Notes: generated by a model from the letters alone, not told the origin. DNA of 18,441 nt from DAOTTW01 sp034437615 (GCA_034437615.1 DAOTTW010000043.1:1-18441), one strand, 5' to 3'; numbered from the stretch's first letter, positions 1 to 7,159 are shown. Numbers and translations: made by a program.

Positions 1-72
1 ATACACGATAAGCTGTGCCATTGCATTTTTATCACATTTTTGGGGTGTATTTCATTTTAGGGGCATGTACCA

Positions 73-97
73 GGCGACCACGTTGGGTCGCCCTTAC
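73..97 (-). repeat. GTAGGGAC-type hairpin unit, divergent copy
   Basis: Read on the minus strand this 25-base unit starts GTAAGGGCGACC and closes with GGTCGCC. The arms GGCGACC (73-79) and GGTCGCC (86-92) pair perfectly over 7 bp around a 6-base loop. It keeps the family layout, but the stem sequence differs from the GGACACCC and GGACGCGC versions elsewhere in the window. Confidence 0.6.
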
Positions 98-145
98 AAC
101 GGTTCGCGTAGAGACAGGCCTTCACAGCCCTGCGAACGATACCCT

Positions 146-170
146 GTAGGGACGCCATGCTCGGCGTCCG
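146..170 (+). repeat. GTAGGGAC-type hairpin unit
   Basis: This unit is GTAGG followed by the stem GGACGCC (150-156), a 6-base loop, GGCGTCC (163-169) and a final G. The stem is a perfect 7 bp. The upstream flank from 128 (CCCTGCGAACGAT) is shared with the copy near 15411, so the duplicated segment is longer than the hairpin alone. Confidence 0.75.
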
Positions 171-249
171 GCGTGGCATAGCCACATGGATGCTGTATTT
201 ATGCCGTGCTCTACTAGTACTCGGTCCATATGGATTTGAGGATACTATC

Positions 250-300
250 GTAAGGACACCCTTTTGGGTGTCCGCCGGACGCGCAGAAGCGCATCCCTAC
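250..300. repeat. Inverted pair of hairpin units (51 bp)
   Basis: Two 25-base units face each other and share a central C. The first hairpin is GGACACCC / GGGTGTCC (254-261 and 266-273) with a TTTT loop. The second is GGACGCGC / GCGCATCC (277-284 and 289-296) with one mismatch. The block starts GTAAGG and ends CCTAC, the inverse of GTAGG. It matches 4304-4354 at 46 of 51 positions by direct alignment. The layout resembles a REPIN, two REP-like hairpins in inverted orientation, but no RAYT transposase is in the window. Confidence 0.75.
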
Positions 301-327
301 ATCATTCAAAATCAGGTTGACTGAGCA

Positions 328-1320
328 CTAGGCACGCAGCAGATCAGCGATGGCTTCGCGCTCGCTCAGTAGCTCATCCTGAGAGGCTTTCGCGTTCTCT
401 TTTGCATAGTCGCTCAGGTCCAGCCCTTGAACAATCTCCCAGTTGCCGTTGCCATCGGCGCGTAGCGGGAAGCTGTAGATCAAACCCGCTTCGATGCCGT
501 AGGGGTTCCCATCGGATGTCACGCCCGCGCTGAACCAATCGCCTTCTGGCGTCGGCGTAAGCAGCGAACGGATGGTATCCAGGGCGGCATTTGCAGCGCT
601 CGCAGCAGAGCTTTTGCCGCGTGCGTCGATGATCGCCTTGCCGCGACCACGCACCGTCTTCAGGAAGTCGCCTTCCAGCCATGCTCGGTCATTGATGGCG
701 GCCTCGGCGGGCTGACCATCAATCAACGCTTGCTCAAAATTCGGGAACTGCGTGGCGCTGTGATTGCCCCAAACAGCCATGCGCGTCACGTCGGAGACCA
801 GCTTGCCAGATTTGCCTGCAAGCTGCGATTTGGCACGGTTTTCATCCAGGCGTGTCATCGCAAACCAGCGGTCAGCGGGCACGTCCGGCGCGTTGGCTTT
901 AGCGACCAGCGCATTAGAATTGCAGGGGTTCGCAACGACGACTGTACGCACATCGTCGGCGGCTTTATCGTTGATGGCCTTGCCCGTATCCACAAAGATC
1001 GGGCCATTGGCGGCAATCAGGTCGGCACGCTGCATGTCGGCGGTGCGCGGGCGGCCACCGACCAGAATCGCCCAGTTTACCCCGTCCATCGCTACCTGTG
1101 GGTCATCGGTGGCAACGATGTCATGCAGCAGCACTTGTGCGCTGTCGTTGAGTTCCATCACAACGCCTTCTAACGCCTGCATTGCCTGCGGAATTTCGAG
1201 AATTTGTAGGATAACAGGCTGGTCCAGGCCAAAAATCTCGCCGTTTCCGATGCGGAACAATAAGCTGTACGCAATCTGGCCAGCACCACCGGTCACTGCA
1301 ACACGTATTGGACTTTTCAC
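328..1320 (-). CDS. mdh: Malate dehydrogenase (type 2)
   Basis: NAD-dependent malate dehydrogenase, interconverting malate and oxaloacetate in the cytosol. The 330-aa product opens with the Rossmann motif GGAGQIA (residues 11-17). Glu42 in LEIP sits where family members use an acidic residue to bind the NAD ribose. Residues 87-92 (VGGRPR) form the mobile substrate loop. MTRLDENRAKSQLA (155-168) is the signature of the cytosolic/type-2 family, and GNHSATQ (185-191) carries the catalytic His187. The length is normal for the family. I start at GTG 1320 because AGAGGGAG lies 9 nt upstream (1330-1337). An ATG at 1380 would add 20 residues before the Rossmann fold and lacks this spacing. It follows pckA on the same strand after a 90-nt gap, so the two may be co-transcribed. 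Confidence 0.95.
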   Translation of the reverse strand: MKSPIRVAVTGGAGQIAYSLLFRIGNGEIFGLDQPVILQILEIPQAMQALEGVVMELNDSAQVLLHDIVATDDPQVAMDGVNWAILVGGRPRTADMQRADLIAANGPIFVDTGKAINDKAADDVRTVVVANPCNSNALVAKANAPDVPADRWFAMTRLDENRAKSQLAGKSGKLVSDVTRMAVWGNHSATQFPNFEQALIDGQPAEAAINDRAWLEGDFLKTVRGRGKAIIDARGKSSAASAANAALDTIRSLLTPTPEGDWFSAGVTSDGNPYGIEAGLIYSFPLRADGNGNWEIVQGLDLSDYAKENAKASQDELLSEREAIADLLRA

Positions 1321-1410
1321 GCGAACGATCTCCCTCTTATTTTGTCTTGTCTTGGTTTGGTTTGGTCGATGCTCGGACATGCGATGGCACGTCCGAACAC
1401 AGTGCTGTTG

Positions 1411-3024
1411 CTAGGCTTTCGGGCCACCAGAGCGGATCTCACTGCTGGCTCGTCCCTCAAACTGCTTGAAGTTATCGCGGAACATGGCGGCCAGGGAGCG
1501 GGCTTTCTCATCGTAGGCGTTGGGGTCGCTCCAGGTGCCACGCGGTAACAGCACTTCGTCGGGCACTTGTGGCACGGTCTTGGGCACCATCAGGCCGAAG
1601 AACGGTTCTTCTTCATATTCGACCTCATCCAGTTCGCCATCCAGCGCAGCGTTAATCATCCGGCGTGTGTAGCGCAATTTCATACGGGTGCCGACGCCGA
1701 AGGGGCCACCCGTCCAGCCTGTATTCACCAACCAGACCGATGCACCACTGGCGCGAACTTTTTCTTCCAGCATTTCGGCGTAAACGGTCGGGTGTAGCGG
1801 CATGAAGGGCGCACCGAAGCAAGCGCTGAAGGTCGCTTGCGGTTCCGTAACGCCGCGCTCAGTACCTGCGACCTTCGCCGTATAGCCACTGATGAAGTGA
1901 TACATCGCTTGTTCCGGCGACAGCTTGCTGATAGGCGGTAGCACACCGAAGGCGTCTGCGGTCAGGAAGATTACGTCCTTCGGGATGTTGCCCAGGCCCG
2001 TCGTCGTGGCGTTCGGGATGTGGAACAACGGGTAGGATACGCGGGTGTTCTTCGTGTAACGGTCGTCGTCAAAATCCGGTGAACGATCCTCGCGCAAGGG
2101 CACGTTTTCCAGGATGCTGCCGAATTTGCTAGTCGTGGCGTAGATTTCCGGCTCACCTTCCGCGCTGAGGTTGATCGTCTTGGCGTAGCAACCACCTTCA
2201 AAGTTGAAGATGCCGTTGTCCGTCCAGCCGTGCTCATCATCACCGATCAGGGTACGAGAGGCGTCCGCGCTCAGAGTCGTCTTGCCCGTACCGCTCAGGC
2301 CGAAGTAAACCGCTGTGTTGCCCTTGCTGTCCATATTCGCGGAGCAGTGCATCGGCAGAGCGCCCTTTTCCGGCAGCAGGTAATTCATAACCGAGAACAG
2401 GCCCTTCTTGACCTCACCGGAGTACATGGAGCCAACGATGATAATCAGGCGCTTTTCGATGTTAGCACCGATGAATGTACCTGTGCGCGTGCCGTCTACG
2501 TCCGGCTTGGCGATCAAGCTCGGTGCAGCCAACACAGTGAATTCTGGTCTGTGCCGTTCAAGCTCTTCCTGCGTCGGGCGCACGAACATATTCCATGAGA
2601 ATAACCCATGATAGGCCACTTCGCTGATAACGCGAATCGGCATCCGGTAACGCTTATCCCAACCGACAAAGCCATCTTGCACGAAGAGGTCTGTGGAGTG
2701 GCTCAGGTGATCCAGCACTTTTTGGTGCATGTGATCGAAAAGTTCCGGCGTGCAGGGCTGATTGATGTCGCCCCACCAGATTTTCTCCTGGGATGGGGAT
2801 TGCTGAGCGAAGTATTTGTCTTTCGGGCTGCGGCCTGTGTATTGGCCGGTCAGCACGCGCACAACGCCATCGCTGGTCAGTTCACCCTCACCCTTGCGGA
2901 TAACATACTCGTATAATTCTGCCGGGTTCAGGTTCCAATGTACGTGGACCTTCTTCACGTCCTTCGGACGCAAGCCAACTTCTTCTAGACCAACTGCACC
3001 ATGAACGTTCGGTTTTGCATACAT
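1411..3024 (-). CDS. pckA: Phosphoenolpyruvate carboxykinase (ATP)
   Basis: ATP-dependent PEP carboxykinase (oxaloacetate + ATP to PEP + ADP + CO2), the entry step of gluconeogenesis from C4 acids. The 537-aa length is typical of the ATP-using family. Visible motifs are GRSPKDK (64-70, substrate-binding Arg65), the P-loop GLSGTGKTT (242-250), the kinase-2/metal motif LIGDDEHGW (259-267) and NTRVSYPL (326-333). The start is supported by GAGGCAGGAG with AGGAG 6 nt before ATG 3024. The downstream neighbour mdh makes or uses its substrate oxaloacetate. Upstream, the 226-nt gap holds a perfect CRP/FNR-type palindrome at 3137-3152, so transcription is probably controlled by a CRP-family regulator. 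Confidence 0.98.
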   Translation of the reverse strand: MYAKPNVHGAVGLEEVGLRPKDVKKVHVHWNLNPAELYEYVIRKGEGELTSDGVVRVLTGQYTGRSPKDKYFAQQSPSQEKIWWGDINQPCTPELFDHMHQKVLDHLSHSTDLFVQDGFVGWDKRYRMPIRVISEVAYHGLFSWNMFVRPTQEELERHRPEFTVLAAPSLIAKPDVDGTRTGTFIGANIEKRLIIIVGSMYSGEVKKGLFSVMNYLLPEKGALPMHCSANMDSKGNTAVYFGLSGTGKTTLSADASRTLIGDDEHGWTDNGIFNFEGGCYAKTINLSAEGEPEIYATTSKFGSILENVPLREDRSPDFDDDRYTKNTRVSYPLFHIPNATTTGLGNIPKDVIFLTADAFGVLPPISKLSPEQAMYHFISGYTAKVAGTERGVTEPQATFSACFGAPFMPLHPTVYAEMLEEKVRASGASVWLVNTGWTGGPFGVGTRMKLRYTRRMINAALDGELDEVEYEEEPFFGLMVPKTVPQVPDEVLLPRGTWSDPNAYDEKARSLAAMFRDNFKQFEGRASSEIRSGGPKA

Positions 3025-3136
3025 ATATTGCTCCTGCCTCTCCCCATCATTGGGTATAGTGAATTTACGTTTCCTAACCTACCTCTATGGTATAAGCTCA
3101 GGGTCAGATGTGTAATTGACATCCGTATTTTCCTTT

Positions 3137-3152
3137 TGTGACAGATGTCACA
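3137..3152. promoter_or_regulatory. CRP/FNR-family operator upstream of pckA
   Basis: The sequence TGTGACAGATGTCACA is an exact TGTGA-N6-TCACA palindrome, the CRP consensus. Symmetry extends to 9-bp arms over 3135-3154 (TTTGTGACA / TGTCACAAA). It lies 113 bp upstream of the pckA start. A possible minus-strand -10 (TATACC at 3089-3094) would put transcription start near 3082 and the operator centre near -62, the usual class I CRP activator position. The palindrome is seen directly; the promoter assignment and the identity of the regulator are inferences. Confidence 0.75.
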
Positions 3153-3250
3153 AACTCATTACCATATGTATCATTTTACGATCTAAATGCCCGTTGTCCA
3201 CGTTAGGCCCCGTAATTTAGCCCCACATGCGCAGATTGTGCCGGGTCGTG

Positions 3251-3865
3251 TCAGTCTGGCAGATGAGGCCGCGCAGCGAATCCAACCAAACGCCAATCGG
3301 ACGTAGCATCATCGCGTTCCAACGTCGTCACCGATGTATTGTGCACGTGCCCCAATTGCGCCGCCTCTGTCGGGAATAGCGTCAGTAGCAGGCGCTTGAT
3401 GCTGCCCCCATGCGACACCAGCATGATCGTTTCCCCCTGTGCGGATTGCAGCAAACGTTGCCACGTCTGCAACATGCGTTGCTGATGCTGCGTGCGCGAT
3501 TCACCCCCAGGCACGACAAAGGCCGGGTCGTCACCGAGGTAAGCTGCACCCACATCGGGGTACTGCTGGATAATCTCCTCGCGGGTCAGCCCCTCAAAAA
3601 TACCTAGCGCGATTTCCCGCAAGCCGACCTCTTTGATCGCCTGCATTCCCTGTGTCGTGGCTATCGCCTGCGCCGTATCCCATGCACGGCGTAAATCGCT
3701 GCTATAGATCGCATCCAGCGGCGTATCAGCCAGATGTTGCGCCAGCGCTTGTGCCTGTGCGCGTCCGGTCTCGTTCAGCAGTGTATCCCGCATCCCCTGC
3801 CAGCGCCCCTGACGGTTGTAATCCGTTTCACCATGCCGCACCAGCAGCACCCGTTTAATTGCCAT
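3251..3865 (-). CDS. Histidine phosphatase family protein (phosphoglycerate mutase-like)
   Basis: A 204-aa member of the histidine phosphatase superfamily, which transfers phosphate through a phospho-histidine. The RHGET motif (10-14) supplies the nucleophile His11. SSDLRRAWDTA (55-65) carries the second arginine, Glu84 lies in the acid region, and SHGG (151-154) gives the second catalytic His152. The size and the N-terminal LLVRHGETDYNRQGRWQG fit the cobC/GpmB-like broad-specificity branch. No cobalamin genes are nearby, so alpha-ribazole phosphatase cannot be claimed over a general phosphatase or a cofactor-independent mutase-like role. A weak GA-rich ribosome site (GAGAGGG) lies upstream of ATG 3865. 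It diverges from the small membrane gene at 3984. Confidence 0.9.
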   Translation of the reverse strand: MAIKRVLLVRHGETDYNRQGRWQGMRDTLLNETGRAQAQALAQHLADTPLDAIYSSDLRRAWDTAQAIATTQGMQAIKEVGLREIALGIFEGLTREEIIQQYPDVGAAYLGDDPAFVVPGGESRTQHQQRMLQTWQRLLQSAQGETIMLVSHGGSIKRLLLTLFPTEAAQLGHVHNTSVTTLERDDATSDWRLVGFAARPHLPD

Positions 3866-3909
3866 AAGCTCTCATCGCCCTCTCGTTGACCTCCCGTTAA
3901 CTGTCTTGC

Positions 3910-3938
3910 TTGACGCGCCGCAGACTTGGCGGCACAAT
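3910..3938 (+). promoter_or_regulatory. Sigma-70-like promoter for the 95-aa membrane protein
   Basis: TTGACG (3910-3915, 5 of 6 to consensus) is separated by exactly 17 bp from CACAAT (3933-3938, 4 of 6). Transcription would start near 3945, 39 nt before the GTG start at 3984. The spacer contains an inverted repeat, GCCGC (3917-3921) and GCGGC (3929-3933), which could be an operator. This rests on visual matching only. Confidence 0.45.
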
Positions 3939-3983
3939 AACACCCTGAAAGTTCAAGTTTAGCAACATCAGGGGGTTATACCA

Positions 3984-4271
3984 GTGACAACACCAGAGGA
4001 CAAGCAACCGAACCCACAGATCATCAGTGGGCTAGCGATGACAGGCGGCGCAGGCATCACACTGGCTATGCTGGCGCTTAGCATCGGCGTCATTGATCCG
4101 ACTGCTGATAGTCGCGTCATCGGCTTAGCTGTGCTGGCTGGCGTGCTGGCGCTCACCAGCGCAATTGTGGCGTGGTTCTTCGTCGTGCAGCCACACAAGC
4201 ATTTCGATGACATCAACGTGCCACAGTACACGGGCCATCATCACAACGCCGAGCACAGCGACGACCACTAA
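3984..4271 (+). CDS. Small two-helix membrane protein with His-rich tail
   Basis: I do not recognise this 95-aa protein. It has a short polar N-terminus, two hydrophobic segments (about 13-37 and 44-68) separated by a short loop containing DPTADSR, and a C-terminal tail from residue 69 with seven histidines (71, 73, 85-87, 91, 95) plus several acidic residues. The tail could bind a divalent metal, but that is inference. Translation starts at GTG 3984 with AGGGGG about 9 nt upstream. A promoter-like TTGACG/CACAAT pair precedes it. The gene diverges from the histidine phosphatase. Confidence 0.75.
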   Translation: MTTPEDKQPNPQIISGLAMTGGAGITLAMLALSIGVIDPTADSRVIGLAVLAGVLALTSAIVAWFFVVQPHKHFDDINVPQYTGHHHNAEHSDDH

Positions 4272-4303
4272 ACCAACATCAGGCGTTAATGGTTACCTTG
4301 ATT

Positions 4304-4354
4304 GTAGGGGCACCCTTCTGGGTGTCCGCCGGACGCGCAAAAGCGCGTCCCTAC
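4304..4354. repeat. Inverted pair of hairpin units (51 bp), second copy
   Basis: Hairpin 1 pairs GGGCACCC (4308-4315) with GGGTGTCC (4320-4327), including one G-T wobble, around TTCT. Hairpin 2 pairs GGACGCGC (4331-4338) with GCGCGTCC (4343-4350), perfect over 8 bp around AAAA. The ends are GTAGG and CCTAC. It lies between two plus-strand genes, 32 nt after one stop and 34 nt before the next start. It is the best-preserved paired copy in the window and matches 250-300 at 46 of 51 positions. Confidence 0.8.
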
Positions 4355-4388
4355 AAATAAAACGTCAAACGAGGACGGCTGCCCACTC

Positions 4389-4901
4389 ATGCCCAACATC
4401 CCCCAACGTAAACCCATTGGCGACACATTCAGCGGTCTCATCTTGCAAGCAGGCGACGATTATCTGCTGGCAGCAGCAGCACAGGCCGACGCAGCCATTG
4501 CCCATCGCGGTGAATTCATCGTGCGCTACGGCATCGGCTACCTGGACCGCCCACTGAGTATCGTGCCTGCTCTCGTCGTCGTAGATTACGGTGACGCCTT
4601 CGTGGGCCAGGCAATGTGGGATTTTCTGCTCAAGCGCAGCAACCTCTACCCACGTGCTGATGTCATCGGCTATCAGAGTGATGGCAAGGACGAAATGACC
4701 GTGCTGAAAAAGCTGGACATCATGCGCCCGTTTGATGTGCTAATCTACAGCAATAGCGAAGCCACAGCGCCACTGCTACGCGCAAAAGGTTTTATTGGCG
4801 ACGAAGCAGACTACCAGCAACTACCCGACCGTTTGCGGCAGTATCTAGGCCGCTACGAGAACATCGCCACATGGCAGGCAAATTACCGTGAACGACCCTG
4901 A
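4389..4901 (+). CDS. Unrecognised 170-aa protein upstream of era
   Basis: I do not recognise a family. The protein is soluble and of mixed composition. It has an Ala-rich helix (about residues 24-38, LLAAAAQADAAIA), a hydrophobic stretch PLSIVPALVVVDYGD (about 55-69), and a later FDVLIYSNSEATAPLLRAKGF segment (about 115-135) that looks like an alpha/beta fold. No signal peptide or membrane helix is seen. The ATG at 4389 is preceded by GAGGA at 4371-4375, a rather long 13-nt spacing, so the start is not certain. The 3' end overlaps the era start by 14 nt, which suggests translational coupling with Era. Confidence 0.75.
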   Translation: MPNIPQRKPIGDTFSGLILQAGDDYLLAAAAQADAAIAHRGEFIVRYGIGYLDRPLSIVPALVVVDYGDAFVGQAMWDFLLKRSNLYPRADVIGYQSDGKDEMTVLKKLDIMRPFDVLIYSNSEATAPLLRAKGFIGDEADYQQLPDRLRQYLGRYENIATWQANYRERP

Positions 4902-5862
4902 TAACACCGATAATACGCTGGACGACGTTTTTAGCGATGATTGGCCCGAACACCACCGCTCCGGCGTTGTCGCGGTCATCGGGCGGCCCAACGTGGGCAA
5001 GTCCACCCTGATTAACGCCATTCTGGATCAGAAGATCGCCATCGCTACGCCAAAACCACAGACCACACGCCGCCAACAACTCGGCATCTACACGCAGGCC
5101 GATGGCCAAATCCTGTTTGTGGATACACCCGGCATCCACCGCCCACACAATAAGCTCGGTGAATACATGGCGACGATGGCCGAGAATGCACTGCGCGATG
5201 CCGATGTCAACCTGTGGATTCTGGACGCTAGCGAAGCCCCCACGAACGCAGATCGCTTCATCGCGCAGACCTTGCAGGAAAAAGCCGCGAAAATACCCCT
5301 GGCCGTCGTCCTGAACAAGCTGGATTTGATCCCAGGAGCAAACACCGACCTGACAGAGCACGAAAGCCTGATCGCACACGATGCCGTTTTCCGCGTTAGC
5401 GCCAAAGCAGGCCGCAATATCGCTGATCTGGTGGCCTATGTGCTGCAAAAATTACCAGAGGGGCCGCGCTATTACCCCGTTGAGCAGGTCAGCGACCAGA
5501 CTATGCGCTTCATCGCCGCCGAAATCATCCGCGAACAGATTATTTTGCACACAGACAAGGAAATCCCATACGCAGTCGGCGTGCTGATTGACGATTACAA
5601 AGAAAACCGGGGCGATAAGGGCCGCACAGACATCTACGCGACAATCTACGTCGAGCGCGATTCACAGAAGGGCATCATCATCGGCAAGCGCGGCCAAATG
5701 ATAAAGACCGTCGGCAGTGACGCCCGTCAAGCGCTGGAAACCATGCTAAGCACGCCCGTACATCTGGAATTACACGTGAAAGTGCTCAAAAACTGGCGCA
5801 CTGATGAGCGCCTTATGCGGCGCTTCGGCTATCGGATGCCCAAAGCAGAAGACACCGACTGA
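4888..5862 (+). CDS. era: GTPase Era
   Basis: Essential ribosome-assembly GTPase that binds 16S rRNA near its 3' end during 30S maturation. The 324-aa protein has G1 GRPNVGKST (32-40), the G2 region PQTTRRQQ (57-64), G3 DTPG (79-82), G4 NKLD (143-146) and G5 SAK (171-173). A C-terminal KH RNA-binding domain carries GIIIGKRGQMIK (262-273). The N-terminus has about 25 extra residues, acidic and Asp/Asn-rich, before the GTPase fold compared with typical Era. Translation starts at GTG 4888 inside the upstream gene's 3' end. The ribosome site is weak (GGCAGG), consistent with coupled translation. Confidence 0.97.
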   Translation: MNDPDNTDNTLDDVFSDDWPEHHRSGVVAVIGRPNVGKSTLINAILDQKIAIATPKPQTTRRQQLGIYTQADGQILFVDTPGIHRPHNKLGEYMATMAENALRDADVNLWILDASEAPTNADRFIAQTLQEKAAKIPLAVVLNKLDLIPGANTDLTEHESLIAHDAVFRVSAKAGRNIADLVAYVLQKLPEGPRYYPVEQVSDQTMRFIAAEIIREQIILHTDKEIPYAVGVLIDDYKENRGDKGRTDIYATIYVERDSQKGIIIGKRGQMIKTVGSDARQALETMLSTPVHLELHVKVLKNWRTDERLMRRFGYRMPKAEDTD

Positions 5863-5944
5863 GCACATCACGCACAGCCCAGCACTGCAAAGTCGCGTAC
5901 AATAGCTGTGGTTCGCATACACATATATCAGGGAGCATTGCTGC

Positions 5945-6787
5945 GTGAAACGCATCATCGGGGTAATAACACTTATCGGGGCGACGTTGGGCCTACTGCT
6001 GAGCCTATCGGGGCTAATCTGGGGTTACGGTTTCATCGCACGCACCTACGACGATTGGGATGTCAGCCTGCAAGCCAGCATCACCAGTATGGAGAATATC
6101 AGCGCAACAGTGCAGCAAACCGATACCATCCTGGAAGAGACGGTTTTAGGTTTGATGCAAATTAATCAGGCGCTGGGTAAACTGGGCAAAACCTTCGATA
6201 CAACCGGGCCAATCATCGAAACGTTCCAGCAGATCGCCGTAAACGATGTGCCGGATAGCTTAGACATCGCCCTGACGGGCCTGGGTAGCGCTGTAGGCGT
6301 GCTGCGTACCGTTGATAATACCTTGCAGGCACTTTCCGAGATCGAAATTGACCTGCCAGGGCCGCTACCTGTGGTGCGCTTCGGCATCCCATACAGCCCG
6401 GAAACACCGCTTTACGAACCGTTCGAGACCGTCAGCAGCAATCTCAGCAATGTCAGCACAGGCTTACGCAGCATCAACGTGCCCCTGGGCGAAACCCGCG
6501 ACAGTGTGGCCACCATCAGCAAGGACCTGGGCCTGATCTCCGAGCGCATTGATACCATCACGGGTAATCTGGATAGCGTCCGGCCCAGCCTGATCGAATT
6601 TGACGAGTCGGTGCAGCGCTTGATTGAACGCCTGCAACGCACACAGGGCAATATCCCACGCAACGAGGGCTGGACCGACCTGATTTTCACGGCGCTGCTG
6701 CTGTGGTTAGCATTATCGCAAATCGGCGTGCTGTACTATGGCTACACGCTGCTGCAAAGGCCCGACAAGCAAATAAGCGGCGCATAG
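5945..6787 (+). CDS. Membrane protein with helical domain between two terminal TM segments
   Basis: A 280-aa protein I cannot assign to a named family. A hydrophobic segment at about 5-31 and a second at about 245-268 flank a long middle region. Much of that region is heptad-like and Ser/Thr/Asn-rich (SMENISATVQQTDTILEE, 48-65; then about 160-230), suggesting a coiled-coil or extended extracytoplasmic helical bundle. Around 137-157 a Pro-rich break (LPGPLPVVRFGIPYSPETP) separates two helical halves. Loose parallels are the MCE-associated or methyl-accepting-type helical spacers, but nothing decisive. It starts at GTG 5945 with AGGGAG 9 nt upstream. A TACAAT -10-like box lies at 5898-5903, so it may have its own promoter after era. 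Confidence 0.8.
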   Translation: MKRIIGVITLIGATLGLLLSLSGLIWGYGFIARTYDDWDVSLQASITSMENISATVQQTDTILEETVLGLMQINQALGKLGKTFDTTGPIIETFQQIAVNDVPDSLDIALTGLGSAVGVLRTVDNTLQALSEIEIDLPGPLPVVRFGIPYSPETPLYEPFETVSSNLSNVSTGLRSINVPLGETRDSVATISKDLGLISERIDTITGNLDSVRPSLIEFDESVQRLIERLQRTQGNIPRNEGWTDLIFTALLLWLALSQIGVLYYGYTLLQRPDKQISGA

Positions 6788-6918
6788 CACAAGCATAGGT
6801 GCTGTATCCATTTCGGTTGATTTTTGGTAACTACTTCGACAATGTCATGTTAATCAGACGTTCGGTTTTGTCACACAAAATCAATGCAAACCACAGTTCG
6901 TGCGATCTGTTATGCACC

Positions 6919-6942
6919 GTAGGGGCTTGATGCATCAAGCGC
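6919..6942 (+). repeat. Variant hairpin unit with long palindrome
   Basis: GTAGGG is followed by GCTTGATGCATCAAGC (6925-6940), a perfect 16-bp palindrome, then GC. It keeps the GTAGGG entry of the family, but the stem is unrelated in sequence to the others and there is no GTCCG exit. Confidence 0.6.
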
Positions 6943-6974
6943 AACTACTCAGCTCTCACCCCTCTCCCTTCATG

Positions 6975-7011
6975 CCCAGACACAGACGCAGATGGGGGGG
7001 ATTGAGGGGGT
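6975..7011 (+). repeat. CCCAGACACAGA / G-run repeat, copy 1
   Basis: CCCAGACACAGACGCAGA (6975-6992) leads into GGGGGATTGAGGGGGT (6996-7011). Both parts recur, with one base change in the first, at 15536-15553 and 15610-15625. Here they nearly touch, while in the second copy a hairpin of about 55 bases sits between them. This copy therefore looks like an internally deleted version of the same element. Confidence 0.65.
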
Positions 7012-7032
7012 TTACAGGGGTAGGTATTTCGG

Positions 7033-7057
7033 CGGACGTGCCATTGCACGTCCCTAC
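7033..7057 (-). repeat. GTAGGGAC-type hairpin unit
   Basis: Read on the minus strand, GTAG is followed by the stem GGACGTGC, a 4-base loop and GCACGTCC (stems 7034-7041 and 7046-7053). Pairing is perfect over 8 bp. It lies 16 bases from the next unit in tail-to-tail arrangement. Confidence 0.75.
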
Positions 7058-7073
7058 ACAACCGCTGTGAACC

Positions 7074-7098
7074 GTAGGGACACCCTTCTGGGTGTCCG
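7074..7098 (+). repeat. GTAGGGAC-type hairpin unit
   Basis: GTAG, stem GGACACCC (7078-7085), loop TTCT, stem GGGTGTCC (7090-7097), final G. Pairing is perfect over 8 bp. It lies 61 bases beyond the 3' end of the gamma-glutamyltransferase gene. Confidence 0.8.
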
Positions 7099-7159
7099 CA
7101 AACCGTGTCAATTATTTTGTTGGGATGGCCTAACACAGGCGTCACCACCTGCGCTATAT

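Larger units (their letters stand above)
1..327. other. Gene-free stretch with hairpin repeats downstream of mdh
   Basis: I find no convincing coding region here. The stretch lies 3' of the malate dehydrogenase gene, which ends at 328 on the minus strand. The first 60 bases are AT-richer and show no clear motif. From about 73 on it holds four units of the GTAGGGAC...GTCCG hairpin family (73-97, 146-170, 250-274, 276-300). It also has a 13-base string CCCTGCGAACGAT at 128-140 that recurs at 15411-15423. No hairpin here is followed by a T-run, so I do not call a classical intrinsic terminator. Confidence 0.7.
6788..7159. other. Convergent gap rich in repeats
   Basis: There is no convincing gene in these 372 bases between two genes that converge. 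The first 130 bases are AT-richer and include the small inverted repeat TTTTGTCACACAAAA (6866-6880). The rest holds three hairpin units (6919-6942, 7033-7057, 7074-7098) and a G-run element (6975-7011) that has a partner at 15536-15625. A reading frame crossing this area is repeat-driven and lacks a ribosome site. Confidence 0.7.

Noticed and set aside
1321..1380. N-terminal extension of malate dehydrogenase (ATG 1380)
   Set aside because: The added 20 residues precede the normal start of the fold, and the GTG at 1320 has a well-placed AGAGGGAG ribosome site.
764..1414. 216-aa plus-strand reading frame over mdh
   Set aside because: It lies antisense to a fully recognisable malate dehydrogenase, has no domain, and is Ser/Thr/Arg-rich in the way shadow frames are.
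3251..3865. Assignment of the histidine phosphatase as CobC
   Set aside because: The sequence fits the superfamily, but no cobalamin gene is nearby, and the motifs do not separate CobC from other small phosphatases.
4792..5448. 218-aa minus-strand reading frame over era
   Set aside because: Antisense to the GTPase domain of Era, with no recognisable fold and no ribosome site.
6866..6880. A second CRP-type site in the convergent gap
   Set aside because: TTTTGTCACACAAAA is an inverted repeat but does not match TGTGA-N6-TCACA, and it lies between two convergent genes, where activation makes no sense.
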